DNA from: Cycas panzhihuaensis
Taxonomy: Eukaryota > Cycadophyta
Direction: 5' to 3'
NCBI GenBank assembly: GCA_023213395.1
Contig: CM041465.1
Location: 187,247,741 to 187,311,740, forward strand
DNA length: 64,000 nt
Shown: one piece after another, positions 1 to 11,413 of the stretch
How positions within the stretch are numbered: position 1 is the stretch's first letter
How the letters are laid out: every line of letters starts with the position of its first letter
Translations under genes and position numbers: made by a program
The notes under the pieces: generated by a model
The model's database searches: none
What the model was told of the DNA's origin: nothing
What the model saw: only the letters and a program-made list of their open reading frames with translations

Positions 1-1773
1 TATATTAAATAGAATCATACTTATGTGTATGCTTAACCCTTCTAAAATAGGATTTAAATGGAGGCTATATCCTAATTATCCTTGGATTTTTCTTAATATA
101 AGGTGGCTAAGGATGAAAGGCAACTAATCTTTCAGGTGAATGACTTGTATTATAAAAAGAAGACATGGCACTCCATTTTAACTTTTATGTATTTTTCAAC
201 TTTTCTTATATATTGAGTTCTAGCCTTTGTTTTGTATTTTAAGCATTCAAAATTTGAATATATAAGATTTGGCATCTATGTATGGATATAGAAGCCCTTA
301 CGACAACCAATCCATAGGTCAAGTTAGTGGCCATTTGTTATGAATGTAAATTATAACTCTCATATATTATTGCTTAGGTTTGGTTCTTAATTTTTTACAC
401 ACCTATAACTAAGTTTGTGAAGGATATAATTGTGGGTGGCACATGAGGGTAATTATTTGGTAATAATATCTTAGATTACATTATGTTATGAATATAATCA
501 CCTGAATTTGGCATGACACTAAAGGGCCTTAGTGTAATGCTCGAGGAGTTGTAGTGGAATCCATAACTTATATGACATGTAGTTCCTAACTTTAGTGTGA
601 TGCCAAAGGGCCTTATTGTGATGCTAAGGGAGTTGTGGACATTATCACTTATATGTGGATATGCTTTTCATGATTGACCTATAATATTTTATTATGGGGG
701 ATCCTTAGAATATCATTGAGGCATAGTGTTATTCTTGTATATGCACAAGATTTGCTATTATTTTCATATGATGTATAATTACAATTGTGATAATTATTGA
801 AGCTATGCATGTTTGAAAGTATTATATTATCCAAGGAATGAGGTGAGAGCTTAGAATCAACAATTGACACTTCTTCTCACTTCATATACTTTGGCATAAG
901 GGTAATTTCTTGAGAGGAGTTTCCAACTTGGTGGTGAATCCCATCAGAAGATAAGTAATTTGGCCTTTACCCTACAGAAGATAAGTTTTCTATTATAATG
1001 CTCTCTTGATATTATGGGATGTTACTTTAGTTACATATAAATATTTATTTTAAGTGATTGTATATTTAAGATAGAATAATTTATGTGATTATCATCTACA
1101 TATTATGGATATTTAATGTGCATATAATTACATATTTCTCTAGACTGCTAGCATAATGTGTTGCTCATTAGTCATATGGTTTGCTACATGTTTGAATTGA
1201 GCTCAAGTAGTTTGGAAGGTTACCTCATGATGTCCTTATGAGGAGGGGCCATTACATGACATATATTAGATTATATAGTAAGGTATATGCTTTGTAGTTT
1301 AATTTAAGTTGATCCATTGATCATGTATAAACATGGTTTGTTATGCTACCATTGTTAACAATGTAGTGTACTACAATGTTATTTATTCATATTTTTTATA
1401 TGAAGAGACTCTCTTTTAGGTCAAGAGTGTATATGAGTTGTTAGTTTAAGGTATGGAATCACTTCATCTTGCCTTTATAAGATTATAACCCATTCTTTAT
1501 CTTTTATTATTATCTATATTTATATTTTTGTTGCTTTTGTTATTTCTTATTTATGTGCAATAATCTTCATTATTATGGCTTATTATTTTTTATAATTTAT
1601 AATACTTAGAAGAAGATGGAGAATAAGGAGAAGGATAAGTAGATGAAAAAGGTAAATTATGTTCTTTATCTTCTTTTAACATAGATACTAATACTATTTT
1701 ATTGCCTTTTTGAAGGAGCTTACTTTAATATTATCCTTTATTAACCTTATTAAAGTTACTTTATTCAATATTT
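1..1773. repeat. AT-rich repeat, probably the body of an old LTR
   Basis: No protein of a known family is readable here. The stretch lies directly upstream of the LTR end at 1774-1947, so it probably includes the rest of that 5' LTR, but its outer border was not found. It contains an internal duplication: 511-554 and 591-637 share the core AAAGGGCCTTA followed by GTGTAATGC or TTGTGATGC and a GGAGTTGT tail. A related AAGCCAAGGG motif recurs in the 3' LTR part near 8420-8525, which supports common origin. Confidence 0.35.
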
Positions 1774-1947
1774 GGAGGTAACCATAGGTAGCAGTGAATT
1801 CTTGGAGGAGATCTTACCTCAAGGAGGATCAACTATTGTTCATTATTTTTTTTAAAATATTATTTTTCTATTATTTAATATTATTTTTTCATCATTTATG
1901 TATCATCTCCTATGGATATATTATGGGACTTTATTAGGTTTATAATA
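1774..1947 (+). repeat. 3' end of a 5' LTR, outer gypsy-type element
   Basis: This segment is repeated in direct orientation at 8600-8767. Both copies share GTGAATTCTTGGAGGAG, a T-rich middle, and ATGGATATATTATGG close to the end. The copy here ends AATA and is followed two bases later by a primer-binding-site-like TGGTATCAAAG. The other copy ends GTAACA and has no such site. That is the arrangement expected of 5' and 3' LTRs. The two copies differ at many positions, mostly transitions, so the element is old. Confidence 0.6.
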
Positions 1948-1949
1948 AG

Positions 1950-1960
1950 TGGTATCAAAG
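1950..1960 (+). other. Primer binding site (initiator-Met tRNA type)
   Basis: TGGTATCAAAG lies two bases after the LTR end at 1947. It resembles the TGGTATCAGAG complement of plant initiator Met-tRNA used by many copia and some gypsy elements, with one G-to-A change. It would prime minus-strand DNA synthesis of the outer gag-protease element. Confidence 0.6.
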
Positions 1961-2452
1961 AATCAAGCTTGCCTCAAAGTGAAGGGTTGAGTTATTTTTT
2001 TAAAGCTTCTCTCAAAAATTTTATATCCCTCAATGATAAATTGTGATATCTTTTTATTAGGAACTCTAAATCTAGTACTATCTATTCTATCATGATCTAC
2101 ACTTACTTACCATTAAAATAAGTGTTTATACAATACAATTGGCTACTAAAATAATTAAGCATTTAATATTTGAGGTTGACAAAGGGAAATTTCTAGAGTC
2201 TTATAAGATTGACACACTTAACTTCCAATTATTAACACTCAACCATTTGGTAATTTTTTTTAGTGATTAAGTTTTTGATTTTATATAATTTTTCATAACC
2301 TTCACTCCTATGTATAATTTAATAGGTAAAATAATAAAAAAAGGGTTATTCTAGAGCTTTAATTAGGAACTACTATACAAAAACAAGCAAAAACTCCCCT
2401 TGACAAGGCTAATAGTAGCCCTTTGCCTTAGACAAATATGATGTAGAAGATA
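1961..2452 (+). other. Leader and possible gag start of the outer gypsy element
   Basis: Sequence between the primer binding site and the inserted LTR element at 2453. No clear protein can be read in most of it. The last 100 bases can be read as the weakly conserved N-terminal part of gag, with the rest of gag resuming at 6786 after the insertion. Confidence 0.4.
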
Positions 2453-2977
2453 GATGGGTTGGAATATGCGATTATTTACATATATAATGTTTAATATAAT
2501 GATAGTAGACCCATACAAAATTCCATTCACCAAAAGCATCAAGAGATGTAAAATGCACACTTATTCATATACACATTCTATTGGATGATGAAAAGGATCA
2601 AAAGATGTAATAAGCTATTCATGAGGTGATATTGATATAAATACACACATATACCACTTAATAACTTGAGAAAGGTCCTTGACTTAGAGATGTGTTAATT
2701 TTAATATCTAAAAAGGAGCTCCATCTCCAACCTTCTCTTATGGTTTTTCCCACACTAGGTTTTCCAAGTATAAATCTATTATGTCTTATGTGTTGATGCT
2801 TTTTGATGTTTAATACTTTATATTTTATATTATTTCTTGATACTTTCATATTATATACATGATTTATATACATTTTTCATGATATAATTTATTGGCTATA
2901 CATGTTTGATATACTTCTATTATGTGATACTGACTACATCATAACATGGTATCAAAGTTAAATTCTAAATTCTAACA
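2453..2977 (+). repeat. 5' LTR of the LARD-like element
   Basis: It aligns over its whole length with 6256-6780: GTTGGAATATG versus GTTATAATATG at the start, AGGTGATATTGATAT in the middle, CTTATGTGTTGAT later, and TTCTAACA versus TTCTAATA at the end. Equal length (525 bp) and few gaps show that substitutions rather than indels separate the pair. The terminal TG is decayed (GATGGG here, TGTGTG in the partner). Confidence 0.85.
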
Positions 2978-2989
2978 TGGTATTAAAGG
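2978..2989 (+). other. Primer binding site of the LARD-like element
   Basis: TGGTATTAAAGG follows the LTR directly. It matches the initiator Met-tRNA type site TGGTATCAGAGC with transitions. A similar TGGTATCAAA at 2948 also occurs in the second LTR (6750), so that one lies inside the LTR and is not the functional site. Confidence 0.65.
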
Positions 2990-5900
2990 TATGTTGTGAA
3001 AGATCTTATGGAAGTAGGTTTGTAAGTCCATATAGAGTAAGTAGATGAGTTAGTATGAGCCAATGACAAAGCTAGTTGAGCTAGTTATGAGGTGTGAATT
3101 GTTGAGTTAGAAATTTGATTATACTAGTTATGCTAGTGATATATGACTATGATTCTAGGGTTAAAAGATAAATGAGAGCCGCATATAAATGAGACAAAGT
3201 TGCATATAAGAGATATAGTAAAAAATAGATAGTATATTAATTAATTTATTTATATGGATATATATTAATGCACATATGCCTATATTCTCAAGACATATAG
3301 ATATGAAATGAGTCCACCAATATGATGTAAGAAAGGATATATTATTGCTAGTTGAGTTTATTTATACATATTAATCACCTAATCATCTCACTTAATCTCA
3401 CAATTAGTAATAATAAATATACTCAAGTATATTTGATTCAGTATTCTATTAATGAAGACATTTTAGTTCATTATTGTCACTTTTGAACCATTTTAGAGGC
3501 TCTTATGAGTGTCTCATGACTAAGATTTGCTGCTAGAATGATGCCAATGTCCCATCAGTAAAAGTGAAATAGGAAATAGGTATGTTTAGTATGATAAGCA
3601 GTAAAATTAATAGGTATGAAGTATATATGATAGAATATTGTATTAGCATAAGTTGAAGGATATATACAAATGAAACTATTAAGAATATTACTTTATGGCA
3701 TATGTAAATGCATGTGGATATAGATTTAATGAAACATAAAGGGCTTTAATAAATTATTAATGGCATGATATTTATAATATATCCTCTATTGTTGCCTTTA
3801 CTGATGCCTCACAAGAGAGAGCTAAAGAATGCTTGCAACCATCCATGTGGATGCGCTTATACATACAACATATGACAACCATTTCATAATTGTTATAAAA
3901 ATTCAACATGCCATAAAAATCTACAACTATCATTTGTTAGTATCTTACTTCATAGTGTCATTAAGAACAAGGACTAGAGTGTGCATTACTACAAGTTATG
4001 CTAAATAATATAATCTATTAAAAAGGTTAGCTAATTTTTACCCTCATTGACTAAATATTGATGAAAATAGTCATATTAATACTAAAGCTTTGACAAAGGG
4101 TAGATTTCAATAGAATTAACATAAAGATAAGCAACAATAAAAATTTACAAATATATGAAAGATGATGAATGAAAATATAATATGAAATGAAGAGATTATT
4201 TGCATAATTTAGGTATAAGATCACTACCTATTGCCCATGTAAATCTCACCTAAATAAGATAATAAACTTAACACCATGCCATAAAGAAGCCAAAAGTAAA
4301 CATAATAGCCATGGTGATCATCGCCTACAAAGATAAATATCATGATGAGATTCATCTATAGCCATATGAATTAATGCCACATAACAAAGACAAATTGATA
4401 AATTCATGAAGTTATAGAGAAAATCCTACATAAGTGAGTTTTGATCTCATAAAAAAAATTAAAAAGTTGGTGATTAATTAAACTAGATTTGATAATTATA
4501 TGTATTTCAAGTAATGAATGAATTAAAAAAAAACGAATAAACTAGATTTAATTATTTTTACATTTACAAAAATAAAATAAGTTATATTTCATAAATTTTT
4601 AGTTTTACAAAGCCCCCTATGCCTTTAGTGGATGGTCATATGGTGACATCATGTGACTAATAGCCCTAGTCAAAAGGGACTTAACAACATTTCTTAAGGA
4701 TCACGTATTTTTTCATGACATATTAGCATACATTTTCATTAGAGAGTCTATTTTCATCCTACTAGTTGTATCAGAAATAATATTTTGAGACAACTAAAAT
4801 AAGTGGTCACAAGACATATTTTAGAAATTAAATGATAGAGATATCAATAGGTAAATTTAATCAAAATGATTTTAACCTCATAAAAGATGCATTTTATGAC
4901 CTTTTTTAGAATAGTTTTTATATATTCTAATATTTTTAGAGGCTTTAAAGATGATTATATTATCGTTGATGATTGTTAGAGAATGAAAAAGGAAGTTTTA
5001 TTTAAAACAAATATATTTAAGGCCCATTTATGATATTTGAAGGCTCAAAACAGATAAAAATACATGATATAGAAACATATTTGATGTGAAGATATTTTGA
5101 CATGTACTAGACCTGAAAATATTCCTTAGAATTTACACATTTGGTTTAGTGGAATTACAATCACTAATTAAATGTCAATCATCAACTAGTTTTGATACCT
5201 ATTTTTAAATGAATAAGTGTTGACATTACCTGATATTTATTCAAGGGACTAATTTATTTACAATTGATGTTTGAGAGTTTTTGATGAGAAATTGAGTATT
5301 CTACTTGTTTATAAGACATGAAAAAGTATTGGACATTGATTACTTAGTACATCAATTCAATTATTGAGGTTATCTAATTGGTATAATATGTGTGTATCCA
5401 TGAGAAATCTAATTTGTCTTATATAACAAGAGGCATGAAAACATACTATTTATATTACCTTGTTACATCTAACTTATCTTAATCAGATAGTTTGGCCTAT
5501 TCCCATAGTTAGTTTGTTTAAACAATTGATTTATTTATTAACAATGAGTTTTGTTAATGGTTGCTAAAAGAAAATTGCGAGTATGCAAAAGTATTAATGA
5601 AAACAACACACAAGATATTTATTCATATGTAAGAGGCAAGATAAATGATATTACTCTTATATAACATACATATTGTATTGTTAATCTTGTATATAAGAGG
5701 TAAGATATTTTATGTTACACTTATTTATTGATGAATCACATATAAGAAACATATCTTATAGAACTAGTGATTACAATGGCTAGTTACCCATATATTTCAA
5801 TAGATGATTATTATTTTATATGGACATTAGTAATTATTTTGGTTTATGTGATGACTGGTTAATAGATGATGATTGATAGTAGTTTTACAATTAAATATAT

Positions 5901-6248
5901 GAAGATGTTTAGGAAAATACTTCATATAAACATGATAGTGAAAGTCATGTATATGAGTTAATGTTTGAGATTGTTTATATATTTACAAGTTGGTTGCTTA
6001 TAGTTGGTCACTAATGGTCATAGATAACTATAGGTTGATTATGGGTTTTAGAGGTCAATACTTACAAGAAGTAAGCATGATGATTAATAGATTTATAGGT
6101 TACAAGCAATATAATTTTATTTAGTTTTATACAACTTGATATGGATTTTGATATAGGTTATACGTTTATATATTCTAGTATATAAGGAAAGTAGAAGACA
6201 TAAAGATATTGAAGACCAAGGATTAAAGACTTAAAGATATTAAACATT
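2990..6248 (+). other. Non-coding interior of the LARD-like element
   Basis: A stretch of 3.26 kb with stops in all frames at high density. I found no zinc knuckle, DSG protease motif, RT box or integrase motif on either strand. The absence of even a decayed reading frame, next to well-readable decayed gag at 6786-8290, suggests that the interior was already non-coding when it inserted. Confidence 0.6.
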
Positions 6249-6255
6249 AAAGGGG
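6249..6255 (+). other. Polypurine tract of the LARD-like element
   Basis: AAAGGGG directly precedes the 3' LTR at 6256. Such a purine run is the plus-strand primer in LTR retrotransposition, and its position fixes the left end of the LTR. Confidence 0.7.
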
Positions 6256-6780
6256 TGTGTGTTATAATATGTAATTATTCACATATATAATATTTAATAT
6301 AATGATAGTGGACCCACATAAAATTCCACTCACTATAAGCATCAAGAGATGTGAAGTGCATATTTATTCATGTACACATCATATTAAATAATGAAAAAGC
6401 TAAAAAGATATAATAAGTTATTCATGAGGTGATATTGATATAATATATACACACACCACTTGAGAACTTGAAAAAGGGTCTTGACTTAAAGATATGATCA
6501 TTTTGATATTTAAAGAGGAGCTCCTAACTCTAATCTTCTCTTGTGGTTTTTCCTATACTGAGTTTTTTATGTATAAATTTGTTGTCTCTTATGTGTTGAT
6601 ACTTTCTAATATTTGATACTTTATATTTCATATTATTTTTTGATATGTTCTTCTTACATATATGATCTATATACATTTCTCATAATATAATTAATTGATT
6701 ATACATATTTGATATGCTTCTACTATACAATAATAATTATATCATAACATGGTATCAAAATTAAATTCTAAGTTCTAATA
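6256..6780 (+). repeat. 3' LTR of the LARD-like element
   Basis: Partner of 2453-2977, with the same length and the same order of conserved blocks. It begins after the purine tract and ends TTCTAATA, followed by the target duplication AGATA. Confidence 0.85.
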
Positions 6781-6785
6781 AGATA

Positions 6786-8290
6786 AACTCATTCTATAAG
6801 GTAGGAGCTCTAACAATCTATATATATATATATAATAATATCACTATAGGAGTTCATGAAAAGGTTATAAAATCCAATCAATAAAACCACTTTAGACATA
6901 TTTTCTCTAAAAAATTGTTTGGATAAGGCCTTATACTAGAAAGGAGATAGAGGTACATTTAGAGATAAATAATTTATTAAAAGGGAAGGAACTCAACCAA
7001 AAGAATTTAGGAGAACTAAAGGATTAATACCAAAACATATGAAGGTTCAATTAAAATTGTTTAATCTAGACACAAGCCAAGAAGTGTAAGCATGGTTACT
7101 AAAGATACGGACCTATTTCAATATTCATCCATACTCTAATATGGAAAAGATTTTGTTTTCATCCCTACATTTGATTAATTGAGCATTATAATGGTTTACT
7201 TAGTGGAATAAGGATTATGATGATACTATAAACTTTAATTGGGACATTTTTAGTCTTGCAATCTATGAACAATATATAAATACATAGATAAAGATTGTTA
7301 TTCTAGGCTCCATCATCTTTAACAAATAGGAATGGTTTAGCAATACATATAATAGTTCCAAAATCTATAGAGTATACTCTCCACCAAACTAGATCACAAG
7401 CTATTATTAGAAAAATATCTTGGAGGACTTAGAGGAGGTATCCTTAATATATTAAAAACCTTGGAGTTACTAGCCTCCCATAAGTAATATTAACAACCAA
7501 AAATTTTGAGACTAAATTTAACACAATCCTTCTCAGAAGTGGATACAAACTTAATAAATCTAGAGTACAATCATAGTTAATTCAAGCCCTTGAAAAATTA
7601 GGAGAACCATTAGCCTCATCTAGAACTAAACATCTTAAGAAAGGTACTTGTTTTAGATGTAGTAAAAAATGGACCAAATATCATAAATGTCCTATAAAAG
7701 CTAACTAAAAGAAACTATATGTAATGGAAAATGATTAATAGGTATTAGAAAAAGATATGAAGAATGATAAAAACAATGAAAAATAATATCATAATAATCT
7801 AACCCTATAAGACTCTAAGGAATGTTGAAATATTCTTACATGCCATAATGAGGACTTTAAATACTCCTTAAACCTTATGTGTTGAAGGATTAATAAGAAA
7901 TACTGAGGTAATAGTCCTAATTAATAGATAAAGTACATATAATTTTATTAATTGTTAGATAGTTAAGTAGTTAGGGCTTCAAATTTTACTACTTAATGAA
8001 TTCCAAGTATTAATCACTAGAAATAAAATATTATAGTGTGGTGTTTTATGCCCAAAAGTTTCCTTAATAATACCCGATTATACTCTTTAATCATTAATGT
8101 TTTTAATTCCTATTATAGGAGTTAACATCATTTTAGGAATATAATAGTTAATAACCCTAAGTTTAATTATCATAAATTATGATAAGATATTAATAAAAGT
8201 TTGACAAAAAGGTGGGAAATATACTTTATAAGCACCTCTTATGCAACCTAGTTAGGAAGTCTCATCTCTTCACAAGGAGAAAATAATAAA
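6786..8290 (+). pseudogene. Decayed gag-protease of a Ty3/gypsy element
   Basis: Three gypsy blocks can be read in order. Near 7050-7250 is a gag capsid block (AWLLKIRTYF, then LHLI and a WF motif). Near 7650-7690 is a zinc knuckle, CFRCSKKW followed by H and C, as in gypsy gag of the CFRCGDKW type. From 7930 to 8220 is the retropepsin region, with NFINC, LGLQ, GVNIILGI and GGKYTL matching the order found in plant gypsy proteases. The catalytic DSG is no longer readable. Many TAG and TAA codons interrupt it. No reverse transcriptase, RNase H or integrase follows. Instead, LTR sequence appears about 100 bases later. The element therefore looks like a gag-protease-only (TR-GAG-like) derivative, unless a deletion removed pol. 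Confidence 0.75.
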
Positions 8291-8599
8291 GAATAAAGAT
8301 TTTGGTTATTTTTATATAATTTTAATTCCAAAAATCATTTAATGCTTTAAGCATAAAACATATTTCGAATAGAGGGAACTTATTATGAAGCCAAAGTATT
8401 GGTAATTTATATATTCTATGATGAAGCCAAGGGTTGTAACCCCTATGAACTGATATATCTATTAGAAGTAGTATGAAGCTAAGGGACATGACCCCTTTGT
8501 GAACTTACATATCCATTGGAAGTGGTTATTCATGAAATATTAAAAGGGTAGGGGTTTAATTAAAGAGAACACCATGGTGGAATATTTCTTAGAGCTTCG
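8291..8599 (+). repeat. 3' LTR, upstream part, with a 53-bp tandem duplication
   Basis: Non-coding. Two adjacent copies of a 53-54 bp unit occupy 8419-8471 and 8472-8525. Both read ATGAAGC(C/T)AAGGG, then an ACCCC block, then ATGAACT or GTGAACT. A third, weak start of the unit lies at 8385. A purine-rich AAAAGGGTAGGGG follows at 8541. The left border of the 3' LTR is not resolved and could lie before 8385 or near 8554. Confidence 0.4.
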
Positions 8600-8767
8600 A
8601 CATTTATAGGTAACTATAGGTAGTGGTGAATTCTTGGAGGAGCCCTTACCTTGAAGAGGACCAATTGTCATTCATTGACTATTTTCTATATTATTTACTA
8701 TTATTTTTTGATCATTTATATATTATCTCATATGGATATATTATGGAGCCTCATTGGGTTTGTAACA
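8600..8767 (+). repeat. 3' end of the 3' LTR, outer gypsy element
   Basis: Direct repeat of 1774-1947, ending GGGTTTGTAACA at 8767. LINE sequence starts at once after it, so the target-site flank cannot be checked. Confidence 0.6.
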
Positions 8768-10300
8768 TCTTCCTACAAGGTTAAGAAGGAGTGGCCCATT
8801 AAATGGCATGCCTATGTTAAATGCAAAGAGAGTAATCTATGTGTTGTGTTTGAATCAATATTTTTATTTAAGGATTTTGGATCTTTGGTAGTGGGTGGTC
8901 TAATCTACTAAATCTTTAATCTTTAGTTATTACTAAGGGGTCTAAATTTATGGATTTATACTAATTAGGCCCACCTTATCTCTCATGAACTTGGAATTTG
9001 AAACATAGATTGAGGATTCATTATTATCATATTTAAAAATGCTTAAGATGGGGATATAATATTTGAAAGGGCCCCTTAGTTCATGACCCACGATGGGTTA
9101 TTCATGAAATTCTAGAATCCATTATAAAATAAGAAATACCAAATAGCATTCTATTGTAGGTTAAGCTTCTATTCTTTCCCTTACACTTTTAGAGCAAGAA
9201 AGCCTTTGAGGTAATTGGGTCATTCCTTAGGAAATGTCTAGAGGTTGTAAAGGCTATTAATCTTTGAAGTATTATCTCCTTTATTTAGATTTTTATTGAG
9301 ACAAATGTTATAAAAAAGCTCTTAGATGAAATAGAAATCATCATTGAAGATTACACTTGGATGTAGGACCTTGACTATGAATATGTTTTGTATAAGTGAA
9401 GACTTTGTGATCAATATAGGTACCTTTATTCATGATTATCCTTAGAAATATAGTGAATCTAATCAATTGTTTAATCGAGGGAACGGTGATGGGTCTGTAT
9501 GTGTTTAGAAGAAATCCCAATCTAGATTTGGATTAGCAAATTTCTTTAGATTAAGATAACACTATAGCATAACTAATAAGTTCCAAGCTTTATCTAGCAT
9601 TGACAACACCAATGATGGTCATCACATATCAAACCCATCTGTTAAACTAGTGTAGGAATCCTTGTAGAATAATATGGTGAAAACTCTTAATAAGGATAGT
9701 CTTATTAGGGACCATATGGTTGGCATTACATCCAAGTTCAATGGTCATGATATGGATGATCATACTAAATATATATAATCTTCACATTTGGGAGAGATCT
9801 CAAGTTAGGTAGAAGGCCCTAGTCATTACTAACTACATACATATAATACCATCATCTAATGCTCACTTAAGAACTTCATTAGCCTATTAACATTACATAG
9901 AATAATGAAGTATCAAATCTAGAAATCATAGCTCATGAAACTAACATTGTAAGGGAGACCCAAAGTCTAAAGGTATATAAAGAGTTTGAAGCTACGAGAG
10001 ATCTTACTAAAGGAAAAATTACTTTTAAGTGTGATGTGGTAAAGTTGACTAGAACTCAAGGTAGCATAATGTCAATTCTAATAAATGATATGAAAATAGA
10101 CTATGGGAAAGCTAATAGAAGGAGAGGTAAATGATTAAATATGAAAATCCTTTAGATGGAATCATCGAGAAGATTAAATAATAGGATATAAGCCCAACTA
10201 GTCATAAGTAGAGATAAGCTTTTATTAGACACCAAAAGGATAGAGAATCCTAACCTAAATAAAGGAGGCCCTAAAATAAGAAAGGGCCCAACCATCAAGG
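8768..10300 (+). pseudogene. LINE ORF1 remnant (DUF4283 and zinc knuckle)
   Basis: ORF1 of plant L1-type LINEs encodes an RNA-binding protein that coats the LINE transcript. The reading starts with KVKKEWPIKWHAYVK and VVFESIFLFKDFGSLVVGG (8780-8900), which fits the DUF4283 fold. It continues with HEILES and a block ending in IETNVIKKLLDEIEI. Near 9340-9420 are the pattern DYTWM.DLDYEYV and a CRLCDQ.. zinc knuckle. A basic, low-complexity tail runs to the start of ORF2 at 10307. The frame is broken by many stops and some indels. The 5' end is missing, because LTR sequence abuts at 8767. It is older and more decayed than the LINE at 12827-19314. Confidence 0.7.
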
Positions 10301-10306
10301 ATAGAA

Positions 10307-11345
10307 ATGATTATTGTATCATGGAACTTTAGAGACTTGGGTTCAACCTTACCAAAGTGAACCCTCAGGGAATGAATCAAAGAGTAAAACCATGATGTTC
10401 TTCTTCTTCAAGAAACCAAGTTATTAGGAGAAGAATCTAATGCATAGAATCAATTATGGAATGACAATAAATATTCTATTATAAGTATTAGATCTCATGG
10501 CTAACCTTGAGCCATTATATCCTTATAGGAACATAAGACCTTATATCTAACTAGATTTATTAAGAGTAGAAACTATACCAAAATCAAGATTCAAGTTTTG
10601 GGTAGTGATGAAGTGATCAACACCATAAATGTTTATGGCCCTATTCATTTCTCTCTAGCTAGAGAATGTTGGAACAAAGTTTGGTAGGATGGAAACACTA
10701 GGAACCTATAAAACTTGATAATAGGAAGTGATCTTAATATTATCTTGTATCTTGATGAGAAGTTTAGGGGGCATTATTTCCTAAATAATAATGCTAAACT
10801 AGTTACTAATATGATGGAAGATAGGAGGTTATTAGACATTGATCTTGCCAATGGGATATACACTTGGTCTAATAGGAGACAAGGAACCTTGTTGATCCTA
10901 GAGAGGCTTGATAGATTTTTAGTCACTAAGTCCTTATTGGAAGTTAGAGATTTAAAGTTAAGAATTCAAATGAGAAGTAGATTTGATCATGCCCCTACTC
11001 TCCTTAAGATAAAAGATATACATAATCCTAAAACCACTCCCTTTAGGTTTAATTAGTTTTGATTAATTATTAGGATTTCATACTTATCATTAAGTAGTGA
11101 TAGTTAGAAGCCTAATACTCTGGCACCAATATATCTATATATATATATAAATAAATAAGTTAAAGTATATAAAAAGTAAACTTAGGGCATGGCAATGAAG
11201 CATCATGATAGATTGGCTAAACGTTCTAAATAAAAAAATAAATGTAGGAGAGGACACTTCAATCAATATAGAGGAGTAGGTCATGCTAATTGCTAGATTT
11301 GCATCCATTAAGATGGAAAATGATGTTGTAGCAAGACTGAGATCT
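10307..11345 (+). pseudogene. LINE ORF2 fragment, AP-endonuclease domain
   Basis: ORF2 of L1-type elements begins with an apurinic-type endonuclease that nicks target DNA. The ATG at 10307 starts MIIVSWNFRDLG, the usual opening of this domain in plants. VLLLQETKL follows with the catalytic glutamate, then INVYGPIH, IIGSDLNIIL (normally GGDFN, so Asp is kept), GIYTWSN, and FDHAPTL (normally SDH.P). From 10307 to 11056 the frame is unbroken except for about nine stop codons, most explicable as CAG, CAA, TGG or CGA turned to stops. After 11056 only weak linker homology can be followed to about 11345. Reverse transcriptase is absent, so the element is cut short where the repeat at 11414 begins. 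Confidence 0.85.
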
Positions 11346-11413
11346 CACATGATTTGATCAAAACAAGGGTATATAAACTCTTACTTCTTGTGCAAAGTGA
11401 TTAAAGCTTGTAT
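11346..11413. other. Junction between LINE remnant and long LTR repeat
   Basis: Short spacer with nothing recognisable. The five bases before the repeat border are TGTAT. Confidence 0.3.

Larger units (their letters stand above)
2453..6780 (+). mobile_element. Non-autonomous LTR retrotransposon (LARD-like), complete ends
   Basis: Two 525-bp LTRs (2453-2977 and 6256-6780) flank 3.28 kb in which I recognise no gag or pol protein. A primer binding site follows the first LTR and a purine tract AAAGGGG ends where the second LTR begins. The 5-bp sequence AGATA stands on both sides (2448-2452 and 6781-6785), as a target duplication. The element therefore inserted as a unit, into the gag leader of the older gag-protease element around it. 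Lack of coding capacity means it must have been mobilised by proteins of another element, as in LARD and TRIM types. The partner is unknown; the two elements may both use initiator Met-tRNA, but that is common. Confidence 0.85.

Noticed and set aside
2948-2958. TGGTATCAAAG as the primer binding site of the LARD-like element
   Set aside because: The same sequence with its flanks recurs at the corresponding place in the second LTR (6750). Homology continues to 2977/6780, where the TSD fits, so this site is inside the LTR.
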